Source: Owenia fusiformis | Taxonomy: Eukaryota > Annelida > Polychaeta > Sabellida > Oweniidae | NCBI GenBank assembly: GCA_903813345.2 | Contig: CAIIXF020000005.1 | Coordinates: forward strand, 33,857,375 to 33,921,374 | Direction: 5' to 3' | Length of the DNA: 64,000 bases | Shown here: one piece after another, positions 27,301 to 38,019 of the stretch | Layout of the letters: each line of letters begins with the position of its first letter | Numbering within the stretch: position 1 is the stretch's first letter | The notes under the pieces: model-generated | Database searches by the model: none | What the model saw: only the letters and a program-made list of their open reading frames with translations | What the model was told of the DNA's origin: nothing | Translations under genes and position numbers: made by a program

Positions 27301-30300
27301 ATTTCAAATTTAGGCACTTAAAGAATGATAGTTGTTCAAACATATTTTCTCAATTGGAATTGCTTCACTAATGTTGCTTTTACATCAGAAACTCTGCATC
27401 GTAATAATTTCTGTCTGTGAGATGTATTATTTACCTTTTTGGGTGGTTCAGTGGGTAGTTTGATCTTGAGAATATTCTTGGTGTTTTGCTCCAGTGTATA
27501 GAATATTCCTCCCTCAGTCAATGCAGCTCCATGACAAGGAACAGTGAAGTTTGATGAGATTTTCTTGATTGACTCTTCCCGAAGTAAACACTTAAGATTT
27601 CTATGTCCACTTATTTCTGAAAGAGGAAAATATTTTTATGTTTTGCTCATGATAAACTATACAAAGTATACTTTGAAAAGGTAGCATTTTTCTACAACCC
27701 TGTTAATGAATCATTTGTCAAAACACATACAGCACCTATTTTAATTGAAACCACTTAAAGGAGTGAAGTACAAGGATCATATACAAGACATTAACATGCA
27801 AAATGTCACCACCTACCATTTGTTACAGATGCCCAATGCCGATCAACGAACACCAACTGCCAACAGCAAACACCATCCACAAAAAAGTAAGAGACTATAA
27901 CAACACCAGGTCGTTCGATAAGTTCACTTGTGGTGGTGACATAAAATGACTTGGCCCTAACTCAACTCAAGATATTTTCCACTTTGATTCTCTGTCCCAC
28001 ACTTACCATTCACCATCTCATCCTTGATGTCAAACTGAATCAGTTTATTGGCTCCTGAACGCTTATTTTCAGTCGTGTTAGATGTGACAATAACCTTAAT
28101 ACATCCTGCCTCAACCTTGTGTACACTGATAGCATTCACATCTCCCTCGATACCTACAATACACATAAACAGTAAAATATAATAACAGTAAATGTGTTTA
28201 ACAGTAGTATTTCTTTTAACCCCCTTAGTGTTAATTGCTTTTTTGAATATAGACCAGATGACACATTCTTTTTTTATCAATGTCAAACCTTAATACTGAT
28301 AACAAGGCACGTCATGTCATTTGCGGGAATTGAATTGGATTCAATTCAACAGGAAGCTAGGTTACCAATTGATAAACTGGACAAGGCAAAAAATTTGATT
28401 GATCAACTGTATAGATGCAAAAAAGTTTCGCTGAGAGATCTTCAAAGTATCATCGGCCTCCTAAATTTTTGTTGCGTTAACAAAATCTGAACACCAAGAA
28501 TGCAAAAATTTGAAAAAATCTGATAAGCGGTTTTCTTAGAATGGCGATGATGATGACAAGATTCATTAAACGTTTCTTAAATAGCCAACAGAAAAGAAGG
28601 TTAATCAGTTATAAAAAGTAAAGTAAATTAGCTATAAAACTTGGTACCCGATATGTGTACAAATCTGAAGAAAATCTGTAAATGCATTTTTACCTGTTTG
28701 AGTTAAATACCTGACCTGTTTGAGTTCAATTTTTTAGTTGAATACACAACCTGTATAAGTTAAATACTCTACCTGTATGACCAATAGCTTGGAATTCCTT
28801 GGATGGCTTAGCATGGAGTAGGATGACATGTCCATCATCTCCAGCTGTAAACATGTACTTGCCATCATCATCAAACCTAAAAGTTATATGAAATACAGGT
28901 AAATATATATCATGCTACTGGGCCTTTTAATCATGCAGGTAAATATTGTATATCATGCCATTGGGACTTTTTCTCACAAATTGAGGATTATTAAAATGTT
29001 ATTGGTCTATCTATCGAGCGATGATAGAATATGATATTCATTGTGCAAGGCATGAATGAACATTTAAGGCATTAACTAATTAACTACTGAAATCAACTGA
29101 TTTTAAAAGTGATCATTAGAAATTTTTAGAAAACTTACACAATGTGTTTAAGGGGTCCATTATGCAGCCTAACTCTGTGTATGATTCGTGGGCTGTCTAA
29201 CTTGTTGAAGTCACACACGTACAAGAATCCACTAGATGTTCCTATACACACTATGTGGCACAATGGACTGCTGGCTAAACAGGTTGCCTGAAAGTCAAAA
29301 ACAAAAAATTAACTTCCAATGTTTAAAAACGTGGAAATAGTCCCTGAGAGGCATCCATAGCATGGGCTGGATTAAATTGGTCATATTTATGGTCATAATA
29401 AACTTTAGCTATGCTGAAATAAAAACAAATATAATGAACTGTTCAGAATACAACAAGGTATCTTGATTTCAATTATCTATCTTGAATACATTGTGCTAAC
29501 TTGAATACAAGGAGGTATCCTAACTAAAATGAGCTCTCCTGAAAACAATGAGCTATCTTAGGTCACTATGCAAGCATATATCAGGTTAGACTTACTGCGA
29601 CCCCTATGGGCATTGTAGAGAGTAGTTTAGCTGTAGCTACATCCCAGACCTGTACTTCCCCGTCCTCTCGGCACGTCACACACTGCTCTGTTCCTGGAGT
29701 CAGGCAGCTTATAGCCACAAAGTTACCATAGTGATTATCAAAACACTCTTTCATATTCCCAGGGTCTGATGGGTCATAGAGATGCAAGGTTCCCTGTAAT
29801 GATGTAAAACGAAAATAAAAAATATACTTTTCCATACCCTGAAATCTTTTTGCTTGCCTAATCAGGCTAAAATATGTATTACTGACTATTATGCATATAA
29901 GTGGATGAAACTGAACAATTCCAACGCATGAATGATAAACATGAAAAATGAATATTTCACTGCTAAATAGAGTCTCAGAATTTAACAAACAATTGTTAGA
30001 ATATAAGAAAAAAGTTCCATTACCCTAGGAGATCCTATTGCCAGTTTGTTGTAGAGGGTATTGAAGCCAAGGGTAGATATGGCCACACCCAAGGGATAGC
30101 TCTCTATGAACCTCATTTCATCACCACTGATGTCAACAAACCGGAGAGTACCATCCTATAAAACACAAAATGGTTATTCAAACTGAAATTCTGAATATTG
30201 AAATCTGCAGTACACCTATCCAATTTATCTGAGAGTCAGATACAAAAATAGTGTTCAAATATTTTATTTCATTCTATTGAAGAGAACACTTGTGTCATAT

Positions 30301-33200
30301 TTCCTAATATGGCCACTTTTTTATTTCTGTATAGCGTTACGCAAATGTTGTACAAATGTCAGTTAAATACTATATCGTAAAAAGAATACATCATCACATG
30401 AAATATACTTACATCTGTTTTTGGATATTTCAAACAATTTTATATTTACTTTGAACTTGAACAATATAGAACTAGCCCTATTAAGTAATGGCCACTTACA
30501 ATTGAAATGTTAAGTTACTTACTGTTCCTCCAATGTAAAGTCCATCTTTGTGTAAAGCCATGCAGTCCATTGAGCCATCACCTATTATGTTATTGAAGTC
30601 CTCTACAAAACAATACAAAGGCAAATGTACATATTAAATCCTAATCACAATTACAAAACAATTTATATGGTATAACCCCATAATTAATGATATTAGATAT
30701 TATTATATAACTCATGTATATTCTTAATGCTCATTGGCTTATTTATAGCCATAGCTTGAAGCCTCAAGAACATGTCAGTGGACAAGATATTCCATCTGTA
30801 AAAATATGTTTCACTTTATTCACTCAGTGAGTCACCATTTATATACTAACATATGATCGGAAATAACTAAATCACAATGCTATAACACTTTACAGTTCAT
30901 GTGTCATACATTTATCCTAATTTTAACAAGCTATCTATGTTGTAATGGAGAGTATATGTAGCTTACCCTCTAGTTCATTGATAGCGTTATCAGAGACAAC
31001 ATTCTGAGTTTTACCAGCATTTGGATTATACAGGACTCTGATCTTATATAACTCTCCATCAAGCTGAAGAAAAAATAGAACAGTTCAAGGACACATGCTT
31101 TCTTCTGTTTAAGAACAAGGTACACCATTATAAAATACAACCTCTTTGTGAACATTTCCTGAACATATTTTAAGCAAAATTTCCACTTCGGAAATAAATC
31201 CTAATTTGAAATCTATTGAACAAACAATAATAATCAATCAAAGCATTTAATAAATGATTAAGTTTACTTCTTGATGTTAAATATGTTGAATTAGTTTTGA
31301 ATTTTTTTTGCTTTTTTTACCTTTAATAACTGTCCTCCTTTACAACCAATGATGACATCCCCATTAGGAGACCACACATGACTAGTTGGTACAACCTTAG
31401 CTGCATTGTCAAATCCTTCAAAATCCTCTGCCAGTTCTCCCACTAAACCAGCAATGGCTGCCTTTGGTAAGTCTAACGCAGCAGCCCTGGACATGCGAGT
31501 GGAGGCTCGGGTCATGACATCACGCTCTTTCTCCTCTGGTTGTATGGTCTGGTACTCAGAAGGAAGCTTCACATTGCTGCAAGTGACAGAGTAAACACAT
31601 TGAACATTTCCTTCTAGTCTTGTGTTAGGTTGGGCAGGTGAACTATCAGGGGGGAACACAGACTAATTTCCTTCATATTAACTTCAGAAACAAAGCCTAA
31701 GTATATGAACTAGTCTGATATTGTGATATCTAGCCAAAGTGAACTTTACCTATATAGTATTAGCTATGATTTACTGACAAGATGTCCCATCTAAAACATA
31801 CACATTGTACAATGTTGAAAAAGGCAGACCAAGGACATTTATCAAGTGAACTATTATAAGTCCAGAGTTTTAAGTCAAAACTTGAAGTCTAAAATAAAAA
31901 TAAAATACAGCCTGTGACAATGAACACAAATAAATGGAACTTGCAGTGTAAATCTGACAATATGGTGAAAATTACTACATTTATCAATGACATACCATTT
32001 CTATGTCTTATTAACCAATTTAAGTATTGCACTTTGTTGTTTTTATCAAGCTTGTTGTTTAAGAAAAACACTTACGTAGGAGTAATTTTATATTCAGTGT
32101 TACTCTGATCAACATTCCAAACAGTGAGTTTATTGTTGGTTGATACACAAATCTTCCTCCAGTCTGCAGGGTTCACTGAAACACTGGTGGGGGTGGTATG
32201 TGCCAGACTGGTGGTACACAGCCTGGTATTGTCTAGGTAATTCCACAGAGTTAGTTCAAACTGTGGCACTCCTGACACTGACACAAGGTAGTTGCTGGAC
32301 GAAAATGCCAAGTGGGAAAACTCCAACTGTGCTCCATCTGAAAATTGATTTATCATTTTATACATTAGATCTATGTGGCTGTGAGATAGCCTAGAGATTA
32401 AATGGCAAACATGGCAATAAATCTATCTGTGTCTGCAATGGGTCAATTTACTGTACCATGATCATACATAATTCAGTACATGTCATGTTAAAAAGTGAAA
32501 AATAGATGTATGAAAACATAACAATCTGATATTTACAAAAATGTGTGGAGGTTGGAAAACTGGATCATGAGTAGTAGAAACAAGAAAGTACATGTAATAC
32601 AGAACAAAATAAATGTGTACCTTTTAATTCACAATGCACTTTGAAGCTTGGGAAATCTACCACAAATATTCTGGGGTTAAGACAGAGTTCACTGAAGGCA
32701 AACACTTTGTTGATGGCATGTACAGCAAGGGGCCCAACGCCCTCTCCAGGGCTAGGGAAGAAACTCTCTTGCCCTTCTTCACTGACAAACTTGACATTGT
32801 TTCCACATGCAAAGCACACTGTGTCTCTACTGATGTATTGCGTATTAGAGCCATTGTAACCTTGGGCCCATCTAGAATGACAGAAAGTAAGTAGAATGAA
32901 AAATCACCAGTGAACTTTTTAGCATGTGAACGCTGAACAACAGTGACACTTTTGGATTATTGGACATACATAACATTGTATATAGTTCTATACATACACC
33001 AGAACCAGCATTTATGGGCATGTTAATAATAATTCTAAACAATCATAGAGATAAAACACTTTGAGACTGGATTTTGAAGTAAATTGTTGATCTTGGACGC
33101 CATATTGGATTTTTAGCGAGGGGAATTTCAATCACATAAAGTCAAAATTCGAGCTCATGGTTGTTACTTACGAAATTTCCAGAGTCCCAATTTGGTCCAT
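6393..33200 (-). CDS. CFAP43: cilia- and flagella-associated protein 43 (WD40 plus coiled coil), 3' end missing
   Basis: CFAP43 is a conserved axonemal protein that acts with CFAP44 at the tether/tether-head of inner dynein arm f; loss impairs ciliary and sperm motility. I assigned 36 exons, all in one continuous frame (1648 residues; the human protein has about 1665): 33172-33200, 32621-32871, 32076-32337, 31321-31576, 30967-31063, 30523-30602, 30024-30155, 29596-29793, 29139-29287, 28773-28876, 28007-28153, 27435-27616, 27071-27175, 26813-26839, 26299-26448, 25771-25898, 25421-25595, 21325-21507, 20926-21051, 20566-20670, 20098-20214, 19740-19790, 19361-19414, 18143-18221, 16049-16140, 15218-15433, 14240-14410, 12584-12712, 12174-12313, 11823-11910, 11338-11513, 10900-11125, 8330-8442, 7776-7935, 6754-6918, 6393-6473. 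The start MDQIGTLEISWAQGYNG has a good Kozak context (ACCATGG), and the next segment (CFACGNNVKFVS) matches the CFAP43 N-terminus. Residues 1 to about 765 form WD40-type propellers. From about 766 onward the protein is charged and helical, consistent with coiled coil. Exon 36 ends with a GTAAGT donor and no stop codon, so at least one more exon is needed. Identity is secure; individual boundaries are predictions. Confidence 0.93.
7100..7600. repeat. palindromic (foldback) repeat in CFAP43 intron
   Basis: Nested inverted repeats occupy most of this intron. CACATTTCAGCATGTGATAC..GGAAATATTCCAC (about 7110-7145) pairs with GTGGAATATTTAATGTATCAC..GCTGAAACGTGTGA (about 7200-7242). TTTTATCACATG..GGCATTTTGATT (about 7247-7285) pairs with CAATCAAAATGC..CATGTGATAAATA (about 7553-7595). 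It looks like a nonautonomous palindromic DNA element. No clear target-site duplication was identified. Confidence 0.6.
8580..10790. repeat. tandem array, about 340-bp unit, about 6 copies plus a partial
   Basis: The phrase GCGAGACAAAAATGG..CCATTTTGAAAATAGGCGAGC recurs near 8815, 9152, 9488, 9829, 10164 and 10512, giving a period of about 340 bp. A last partial unit starts near 10665. Adjacent units alternate between two variants (one with GAGGTTTTAAAACGTGCCAC, the other with GAGGGTTTAAGGTAAATGG), suggesting duplication of a roughly 680-bp dimer. The array fills the CFAP43 intron between exons 32 and 33 and ends in a GGAC microsatellite. No conserved reading frame is seen. Confidence 0.85.
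10801..10855. repeat. GGAC/GACA tetranucleotide microsatellite
   Basis: A run of GGAC and AGAC units caps the 340-bp array and lies only about 45 bp from CFAP43 exon 32 (right of 10900). Reading frames through it (PSVCPSVRPSV on one strand, TDGQTDGRTDG on the other) are artefacts of the simple repeat. Confidence 0.85.
15608..15709. repeat. 26-bp tandem repeat, four copies
   Basis: Four near-identical tandem copies of CCAGATACATGTACTAAATT followed by TACAAG lie in the CFAP43 intron between exons 25 and 26. The near-absence of differences suggests a young, probably length-polymorphic minisatellite. Confidence 0.85.
16803..16856. mobile_element. very short TA-flanked inverted-repeat element
   Basis: The stretch begins CAGGGTGACCCAAATG and ends CATTTATGAGTCATCCTG, an imperfect inverted pair, with TA directly on each side (16801-16802 and 16857-16858). 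TA target sites and CAGGGTG-type ends fit the Tc1/mariner superfamily. At 54 bp it is little more than two joined termini, so it is probably an internal-deletion relic. The call rests on end structure only. Confidence 0.5.
17038..17306. repeat. two adjacent long hairpins in CFAP43 intron 24
   Basis: The first hairpin pairs CTGTATTGCTACTGAGA..GTCCCC (about 17056-17080) with GGGGACATTCTCAGTAGCAA (about 17121-17145). The second pairs GATTTGAAGTGCAATACAGG..ATATTCTG (about 17177-17205) with CAGAATATATCC..ATTGCACTTCAAATC (about 17265-17293), round a centre of GGCACTCGACTTCGTCTCGTGCC. This is typical of palindromic dispersed repeats. The second hairpin is nearly perfect and would extrude readily. 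Confidence 0.7.
18681..18812. repeat. short inverted-repeat (MITE-like) element
   Basis: ATAAGCTATGATTCATTAGCCGGTGCCTGGCCGATTGAG on the left is complementary to CTCAATCGGCTGAGTG.. and GGCTGATGAATCGGAGCTTAT on the right, with mismatches. The arms are separated by about 45 bp. No convincing target-site duplication is seen. It lies in the CFAP43 intron between exons 23 and 24. Confidence 0.55.
19506..19641 (+). repeat. compact copy of the GGCATTAACATG...GTGGTGACATA dispersed family
   Basis: It begins GGCATTAACATGCAAAATAT, has TTTGTTACAGATGCC in the middle, then AAAAAGTTGGTGACCGTAAC, and ends in the hairpin TGTCACCATTGTTGTGGTGACA. The order of blocks matches the copies at 27787 and 39071. It lies in the CFAP43 intron between exons 22 and 23. 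It could be a SINE-like or MITE-like element. It has no poly-A tail and no clear RNA polymerase III boxes that I could recognise. Confidence 0.7.
22480..22990 (-). pseudogene. decayed mariner-type transposase, C-terminal half
   Basis: Minus-strand translation, moving between frames, gives GVSQKGKT near 22950, a segment ending NATLEFLKIQNDTISSPDKW, then LTGSPDANYVDYHTWGYLES near 22690, and RLKRIIRSEDGCGG near 22520. SPD.N..DY.xWG.LE corresponds to the conserved final catalytic-aspartate block of mariner-family transposases, and the last motif matches their C-terminal end. Frameshifts and stop codons disrupt it. A second copy of the C-terminal part runs in the opposite direction at about 23100-23245. 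It has no coding capacity now. Confidence 0.7.
23533..24594. mobile_element. nested TA-flanked palindromic element
   Basis: The ends are GTAGCCGAGACAACACAAGT at 23533 and its exact inverse ending at 24594, flanked by TA at 23531-23532 and 24595-24596. Inverted arms extend at least 180 bp (including TTAAGAGTTAAGTCA and the inverse of CATAGAATTTTATTGG). Removing 23533-24594 plus one TA restores the right arm of the host element (CTATTATA then TCATTTTGTTGC), as seen in the left arm. This shows insertion into an already resident element. No transposase remnant is evident in its 1062 bp, so it is nonautonomous. Confidence 0.85.
26813..26839 (-). other. CFAP43: 27-nt microexon of CFAP43 (exon 14)
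   Basis: A 27-nt segment encoding LAGKVGINQ is bounded by an upstream AG (TGTACAG) and a downstream GTAAGG donor. It sits between phase-0 exons 13 and 15, so its inclusion or skipping preserves frame. It is too short for the usual gene finders. Transcript evidence would settle whether it is constitutive or alternative. Confidence 0.6.
27787..27943 (+). repeat. compact copy of the GGCATTAACATG...GTGGTGACATA dispersed family
   Basis: It starts GACATTAACATGCAAAATGT and CACCACCTACC, contains TTTGTTACAGATGCC, a series of short CCAACTGCCAAC-type blocks and AAAAAAGTAAGAGACTATAA, and ends TTGTGGTGGTGACATAAAA. A 20-bp-scale insertion (AGGTCGTTCGATAAGTTC) interrupts the right hairpin. It lies in the CFAP43 intron between exons 11 and 12. 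Confidence 0.7.
28317..28490 (+). pseudogene. DIRS-like retrotransposon reverse-transcriptase/RNase H fragment
   Basis: Plus-strand translation gives FAGIELDSIQQEARLP followed by DKLDKAKNLIDQLYRCKK and SLRDLQSIIGLLNFCCVNK, then a stop. This block (L.FLGI.LDS...E.RLP..KL......L....KK..LR.LQSL.GLLNF) is characteristic of the RT-RNase H junction of DIRS-type (tyrosine recombinase) retroelements. Only about 58 residues survive and nothing recognisable follows. It lies antisense in the CFAP43 intron between exons 10 and 11. Confidence 0.7.
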
Positions 33201-33442
33201 GGTGTATCATGGACACTTCCAATGCAACTCCAGTCAGATTTCTTTTCTAATTCTTCTAATATTTTGTATTTTATCCTCAAATTATTTTTGGTTGCTAGGT
33301 TTGCTTTTCTGGTCTCGTTCAAAATCTCGGAGCTAACGAGATACATTTTAAGGTCAAGGACGCATGCGATCATTTCGTGACCTTTATGAAACCTAGGATA
33401 TTTAATCAATTATCATAAAATTTAATGTGACATACATCTAAA
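33201..33442. promoter_or_regulatory. bidirectional promoter region CFAP43 / STARD7
   Basis: The start codons of CFAP43 (minus) and STARD7 (plus) face away from each other with only 242 bp between them, so both 5' UTRs and core promoters must lie here or overlap the first exons. No TATA box at a typical distance is evident. A half X-box (GTTGCTAG, about 33291) is present but not a full site. A tiny upstream ATG-TGA lies just before the STARD7 start. Bidirectionality is inferred from geometry. Confidence 0.65.
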
Positions 33443-36400
33443 ATGAATAACCAGGGTATATTTATGAAGTTTAGGAACATTTTGAGACAATCGGCGGCTC
33501 AATCTGACGGCAACTTAGCCTTGAAAACAGCTGTCAAAAATTGGAAAAATTATCATGGAACAAAATGGGAGCATGCCAAAAATATTTTCAGTGAAAAGTT
33601 AAGGATTTTGAGTAAACAACTTGCAGATCAATGCAATTTCATAGCCTGTCACAGGTTAAGAAGGACTGCACAAATATTTAATTTATACAGTAGGATTTAT
33701 GATGAAAGGACAATAAAATATGTCATTGAAAAATTTGGTCACACGTTCTTGCGGAATGGCAAGACAAAACCAATTTATATGCTGTTCGGGGCATCCATAT
33801 TTCAGTGGGATCAGAAGTCAATAACAGATTCTGAAATAGAAAGGTAGGTTGATGAATAAAGAGTTCAGCCGTTTTGTTTGCTCAGTTTATATTCTTATTC
33901 AATTTCCAATGCCATCAAACTCGGCTTACAGAAATCGGGGAAAGCCCCAGGGTTCAGAGATGACATGCATGTATGTCAATAATGTAAATGTGTATTGAGA
34001 TAATATTGTTGCTAATCGGTCATGTTGACATTTGATAGACAAATGATGTCATTCAATTCTCCATTTCGCTGTTCGCTCTTTGAATCAGAACGTTCGCATA
34101 TATGGTGCATATATGTACTCAAAAAGGACAAAATTTGATTGGTCAATATTTTTCAACGATGCATTTCGTGTAGCTATTTGTGAGACCCGAAAGTTCTAAA
34201 TCAAATTAATTACGCAATTTTGTTTTTACACCCGCAAGCTAAATAAAAAAATGACACCATCGGAATTCTTCTTCTTTGTCATTGAATTAATAGTCAGTAT
34301 ACCAGATTTAATCAATAAAAGATTATACAATTAACAACAAAATTCGGAAACGAGTATGTAAGATTTGCTTTCGAACCACTAAACTTGACCTAGATAATAG
34401 CGACGTGTCTTCTTTGGTCAAATGCTCAGTTGTTTGTGGGTTTTCAACGTAACTCTATAATGTAATATGAAGATGAGTACTTTTATTCAGTTGTTGCATC
34501 GATGTTACAGTTTGTAGTGCGGTAATATTGGCATGAACGTGTTGAAAGTCGAATGGAATTGCTTTTTCCAATATGGCGACTAGTCACGTGACTTCTTCTC
34601 TTCCGGAATATACTCCCATTTTCAATCATTGTTTTCACCCCGTTAGGAGCCAATAAAATGAAAAAAAATATATGTTATATAAAGATTATTAAAAGACTAA
34701 TTGTTTCTGATAGTTTGTTTTCTCCGATCGCATGGAGATTCGATCGAAAATATCGCTTGAAAAATGGTTATGAAAATCCCCATGTTAAACCAACGGGGAA
34801 AAACAAGGTAGAAAAATTTTGTTCCCCCGCGAACTGCATCATGGGAAATATTTTGACCTTATAAGGAAAAACTTTCGCGCCATCTTTATTAGAGATTCAA
34901 TACTACCGAATCCGCGATTTTAAGAATTGCTGTTTCAAAAATTTTAAAAATGCTTCTAATAATTATAATATTATGTTACATCTGGCATGTTAACCAACAT
35001 CATAGTTTGTTATTTCACATCAAGATAAAGAAATGTGTAAGGAATAAAACTAACATTGATTAAAACATCAGAACAACGTGTGGTATTCCGAAACTGGCTA
35101 GTGAAATTTCGAACAAACAAAGATGATAAGCAAGAGACGTTATTATGTCTGTCATCTCTTAAGCTCTGGGGTTTCCCCTCCTCTTCAGCTTACATTTGAT
35201 ACTAAGCATGAGCTTTCTTGAAAGGCCATGCACTAATATACAATAATTAATATCACTAAATTCCTTGATAGTATGAACCTCGTTAGTCAAAAAATTGAAA
35301 TTCTGAAATTATTCATTCTCATTTAAGCTTATAGGCTAAAAGGATCCCAAATTCACCACATGCAGTATGGGGTCTAAATTCATGATTTAAAATTCCTTTT
35401 TTTAATTACAGTGTTACAGAAGACATGAACCATGTGACACATCTCAAAGACCGTTCAGCAGACGCACATTACATGGACTCGTGGGAGAGTCTCATAGACA
35501 GACCTCATCTGAAGGCATGGAGGAAGGCCATCCCTGAAACATGTCTCTATGAATACAAGATCTATGGCACATACAATGATGTCCCAGCCAGGGCTTTCTA
35601 TGATGTAAATGTAAGTACTGTAGCTCTAGTTATATCTATTAGAAAATCACATTTATGTTATCACTGTTACAGCTAAGGAGTTAAGTGCCAAAAATCATAG
35701 AATTTGATCTCTCACTATATTGAAATATGACCGCTTTCTATAATATTTACACTCCTTTTCAAAAATAATTAAATTCCAATTTAGAAATTCTTGAAATTGA
35801 TATGGTTTTTTGATAACTTTACTTGCAGTTGGACCTGGAGTTCAGGAAACACTGGGACAATCTAGTGATCAAGTTAGAGTGTATAGAGGAGGACAGGAAG
35901 AGTGGACAAGAAGTCATACATTGGGTGGTGCATTACCCTGTAAGTCCTTCATAGAATAACAAGATCAGCTTTGATGTTTGTATATAAATGTGTGTAATGA
36001 GAAAATTTTGAAAGATCTGGCCATTGGAATAGATATGGCTCAAAATGTGATTATCATTATAAACATAGAGATCTGAAAAACAAATTCAAATTGCCTTCTA
36101 ATTTTGAAAACTTTCCCAATTATGAAACTTTTTGAATTTTCAAAATGTAGATTTTCAGTTCAAAGGAGCAAAAAAGTGGCGTAATTAAAAACTTACATTG
36201 CATTATACTCTAAGACTAAGATAAATAATGTTTACTGAATAGAAATGCTGTCGCATCAAATTGTGAGCATAAAATATAATCATTAGTAGGGGTGAGACGA
36301 CAACCCGATGAGTCGAGGACTCGCGGGTTTGGGGCTTCGAGTCGAGTCGAATCGAGTCGAAGTTGATGAATCGAATCATTATCGAGTTGAGAAAAAAAAT

Positions 36401-38019
36401 CGAAAAAATAAAAAAATTCAGAAAAATACTGTCAATATGCATGTTTTTACTCGATATTGCGTTGAATATATAAGTTTCAATGACTTGGATATGCTTGTAT
36501 TAAATTATTATATTGTATGTACACATAAATGAAAGAATATATGTAATAAAATCAGAATAAACTTACGACGAATTGTGTTTGTTTATATTTCCGGCTTTCC
36601 ACCATTGACGCATTAAAAATACGAACGGTCAAAAGCGATGTTGTTCGCATTTCGCGCGACTCGAAACGGATTCGAAACTCGAATCATCATTTTCTGACTC
36701 GAATCGGATTCGACTCGAATCGGATTTTTTCGACTTGTCTCACCCCTAATCATTAGTCATTAATTTAATGTATATTTTCCAGTATCCAATGTACAGCAGA
36801 GAGTATGTATATGTGAGAAGGCGGAATATTGATGTAGAAAACAAAGTGATGGTGATTGTGAACCAGGCCACGGATCACCCTTCCTACCCAGAGACTAACT
36901 CTTATGTCAGAGTGCATAGATACTTCTCTAAGATAGTCATCAAACCACACACAACTTTTGATGAGGTAGAGTTATTTTGCCCAAATTGTAACTTGGATCC
37001 CAAAATATTTGGAGGAAAACCTTGAATAGTTTTTAAGAAGATGATTATATTATTTGGAGATAATATTGATGAATATTATAATTAAGTATTAAACACATGA
37101 AATTTTACAAAAAATCAAAAATCAAACTGAAACTGAAATCTGAACTTGTTTTGCTGGAGTTCTCAGAAAAACTCTGTTCATCTTTAGAAGAACTATTTTT
37201 GAACTAAATAAGTTTATGACTCATCCAGTCCAGTAGATCTGATTCTCACTTTCTTGTTATAAAATTGTAAAGAAATTTTATTGTTCTGTTTCAGAATGGA
37301 TTTGACTATGTGATGACCTATTCTGATGATCCTAAGACATCTCTCCCCAGTATTACTTACAATTGGATGGCAAGCACAGGTATGAGTGAAACTGTTTTCA
37401 TAAACCTATATAAGTGCAGTGCATGTACAGGGTGTCAATTTTAGCCTCTAACGCCATATGAAAACAAAATTTTTTCATTCGGATGGTGTCATATTATTTT
37501 AAGATCACTTATTCTATAAGAATAATAAGTGTTGATTCTTAGGCAGTCACCCAAGAACCTAAACATGTACATTGCTTGATTGCATGAAATACAAAAATCA
37601 TGAGGAGTGCGAGGTCAACGAAACAATAGTTTGAATACATGCATTTTGATTATTATATGATATGCAAATATTCACAGTGAAACATGTTTACAAAACCTAG
37701 AAATGTTGAACACCTACTAAGATAATCCAATCTCAATTCCAAATTTGTTATCTGCCAGACTCATGTTTATAAAAACTTGAAATGTGAAGATTACAATTCC
37801 AAACACTTTGTCAGTCCCAAAGGTGTTCAAAATAGGTGGGTTTTAATGTAATTGATTACACTTATAGCCTGTTGTATCGTATGTTTCTTTGCAGGTGTAC
37901 CAGATTATGTTGATAAGCTCCACAGTGCTGCCAAACAACTGCATGAGAAACCCTGGCTGAAACGTACAGGGAAGTTTTATGATGAGGAAAATAAAACTGA
38001 AGTTCCAGCTTACCAATAG
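33443..38019 (+). CDS. STARD7: StAR-related lipid transfer protein 7, complete
   Basis: STARD7 is a START-domain protein that carries phosphatidylcholine to mitochondria; mammalian forms occur in the mitochondrial intermembrane space and cytosol. Six exons keep a continuous frame: 33443-33843, 35412-35610, 35829-35939, 36783-36965, 37295-37379 and 37895-38019 (stop TAG). They encode 367 residues, close to the human 370. Residues 1 to about 115 are basic and lack acidic clusters, as expected of a mitochondrial presequence. A hydrophobic stretch followed by FGASIFQWDQ aligns with the membrane segment of the human protein. The START domain runs from about residue 165 to 345, with YEYKIYGTYNDV, WVVHYPYPMYSREYVYVRR and ENGFDYVMTYSDDPKT all strongly matching human STARD7. 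A second in-frame Met at codon 8 is an alternative start. Intron 3 carries a hAT-like element. Confidence 0.95.
36287..36748. mobile_element. nonautonomous hAT-like element with 8-bp target duplication
   Basis: The ends are TAGGGGTGAGAC and its exact inverse GTCTCACCCCTA, followed inward by weaker complementarity (ACTCG-rich subterminal repeats such as GAGTCGAGTCGAATCGAGTC). ATCATTAG flanks it perfectly on both sides (36279-36286 and 36749-36756). An 8-bp duplication and short TIRs starting TAGGGGTG are hallmarks of hAT transposons. At 462 bp with no transposase frame it is nonautonomous. It sits in STARD7 intron 3, ending 34 bp before exon 4. Confidence 0.88.

Noticed and set aside
33201-33409. 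Minus-strand frame of 81 residues across the CFAP43/STARD7 spacer
   Set aside because: It is in a different frame from the CFAP43 start, whose exon 1 joins exon 2 exactly in phase to give MDQIGTLEISWAQGYNG. It is most likely 5' UTR.
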